Of a DNA stretch of 64,000 bases, positions 63,916 to 64,000 are shown piece after piece (the first letter of the stretch is position 1; each line of letters starts with the position of its first letter). The notes below the pieces were generated by a model. It ran no database searches. It was not told the DNA's origin and saw only the letters and a program-made list of their open reading frames with translations. This DNA is from Malaya genurostris (Eukaryota; Arthropoda; Insecta; Diptera; Culicidae): assembly GCF_030247185.1 (NCBI RefSeq), contig NC_080572.1:132981473-133045472 (forward strand). Direction: 5' to 3'. The translations under genes and the position numbers were made by a program.

Positions 63916-64000
63916 CTTTTTGCCTTTCTCTATAGAAAGGTATTAGAATTGCTGGAAAAACCGACTTTCGAACGGAGCCTCGGAGACCCATAGTGTTATA

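Larger units (their letters stand above)
52353..64000. repeat. higher-order satellite array, ten units, open at right edge
   Basis: Head-to-tail units beginning TTTTGCCTTTCTCTATAGAAAG and ending CCACTAAGTGGACTAAGAAG. Each has a (GT)n tract, a variable number of 168-bp monomers, a junction block (CTCTTATATATATAAGGGTG) and an imperfect inverted repeat of about 320 bp. Monomer counts from left to right are 4, 4, 9, about 5.3, 0, 3, 2, 3, 3. No gene in it. Long minus-strand open frames arise because 168 is a multiple of 3. Confidence 0.93.

Noticed and set aside
52353..64000. CRISPR-like repeat-spacer array
   Set aside because: Eukaryotic context, no cas genes, and repeats of 168 bp and over 1 kb with no unique spacers.

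Overview
This is eukaryotic, AT-rich, intron-containing insect DNA. The most likely source is a culicine mosquito. Part of a conserved single-copy gene (WDFY3/blue cheese family) is split by short introns, and the repeats are of mosquito type: ITmD37E, irritans-subfamily mariner, Juan-like Jockey-clade retrotransposons, tRNA-derived Feilai-like SINEs, BEL/Pao and Ty3/gypsy relics, and a dispersed repeat beginning TTTTGCCTTTCTC. The species assignment is inference; no marker gene here settles it.

Region by region. 1-11 kb is a transposon graveyard: a Ty3/gypsy pol relic is split by a hAT-type element (8-bp target duplication) that itself carries two mariner copies, one with an uninterrupted 348-residue transposase, and is split again by a TTTTGCCTTTCTC repeat. 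13.3-22.3 kb on the minus strand holds six consecutive exons of a WDFY3/Alfy/blue cheese orthologue, joined in phase with canonical splice sites; this is the only clearly functional host gene seen. Its 7.2-kb intron holds a TA-flanked MITE, retrotransposon fragments, a (TA)n tract, a repeat derived from a histone gene cluster (CCAAT/TATA promoter remnants and four histone-type 3' stem-loops), a Jockey ORF1 and a Penelope-like fragment.

22.7-34 kb holds an ITmD37E transposon with two lesions, a deleted Jockey-clade copy, and a second Jockey-clade element (29.5-32.8 kb) with an intact 893-residue ORF2 and a perfect 15-bp target duplication. The empty target of the latter exists elsewhere in the window (18.7 kb). 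That target repeat also carries a histone H2A pseudogene. 36-47 kb is a nest: inverted arms with a tRNA-like sequence flank a near full-length but broken Jockey copy, itself interrupted by a 3.95-kb TIR element carrying a probable DUF4806-type gene and by a split SINE; the right arm is hit by an internally deleted DD37D element. 47-52 kb holds BEL/Pao and R1-like relics.

52.35-64.0 kb is one continuous higher-order satellite. Units of about 1.1-2.2 kb each combine a (GT)n tract, 2-9 copies of a 168-bp repeat and a roughly 320-bp imperfect inverted repeat. The array runs off the right edge. Its 168-bp monomer resembles the ~157-bp repeat of the dispersed TTTTGCCTTTCTC family, so the satellite probably grew from that family. 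Because 168 is divisible by 3, the array produces long minus-strand open frames that I regard as spurious. This array, with its built-in hairpins, is the strongest candidate for an undescribed system in the window.
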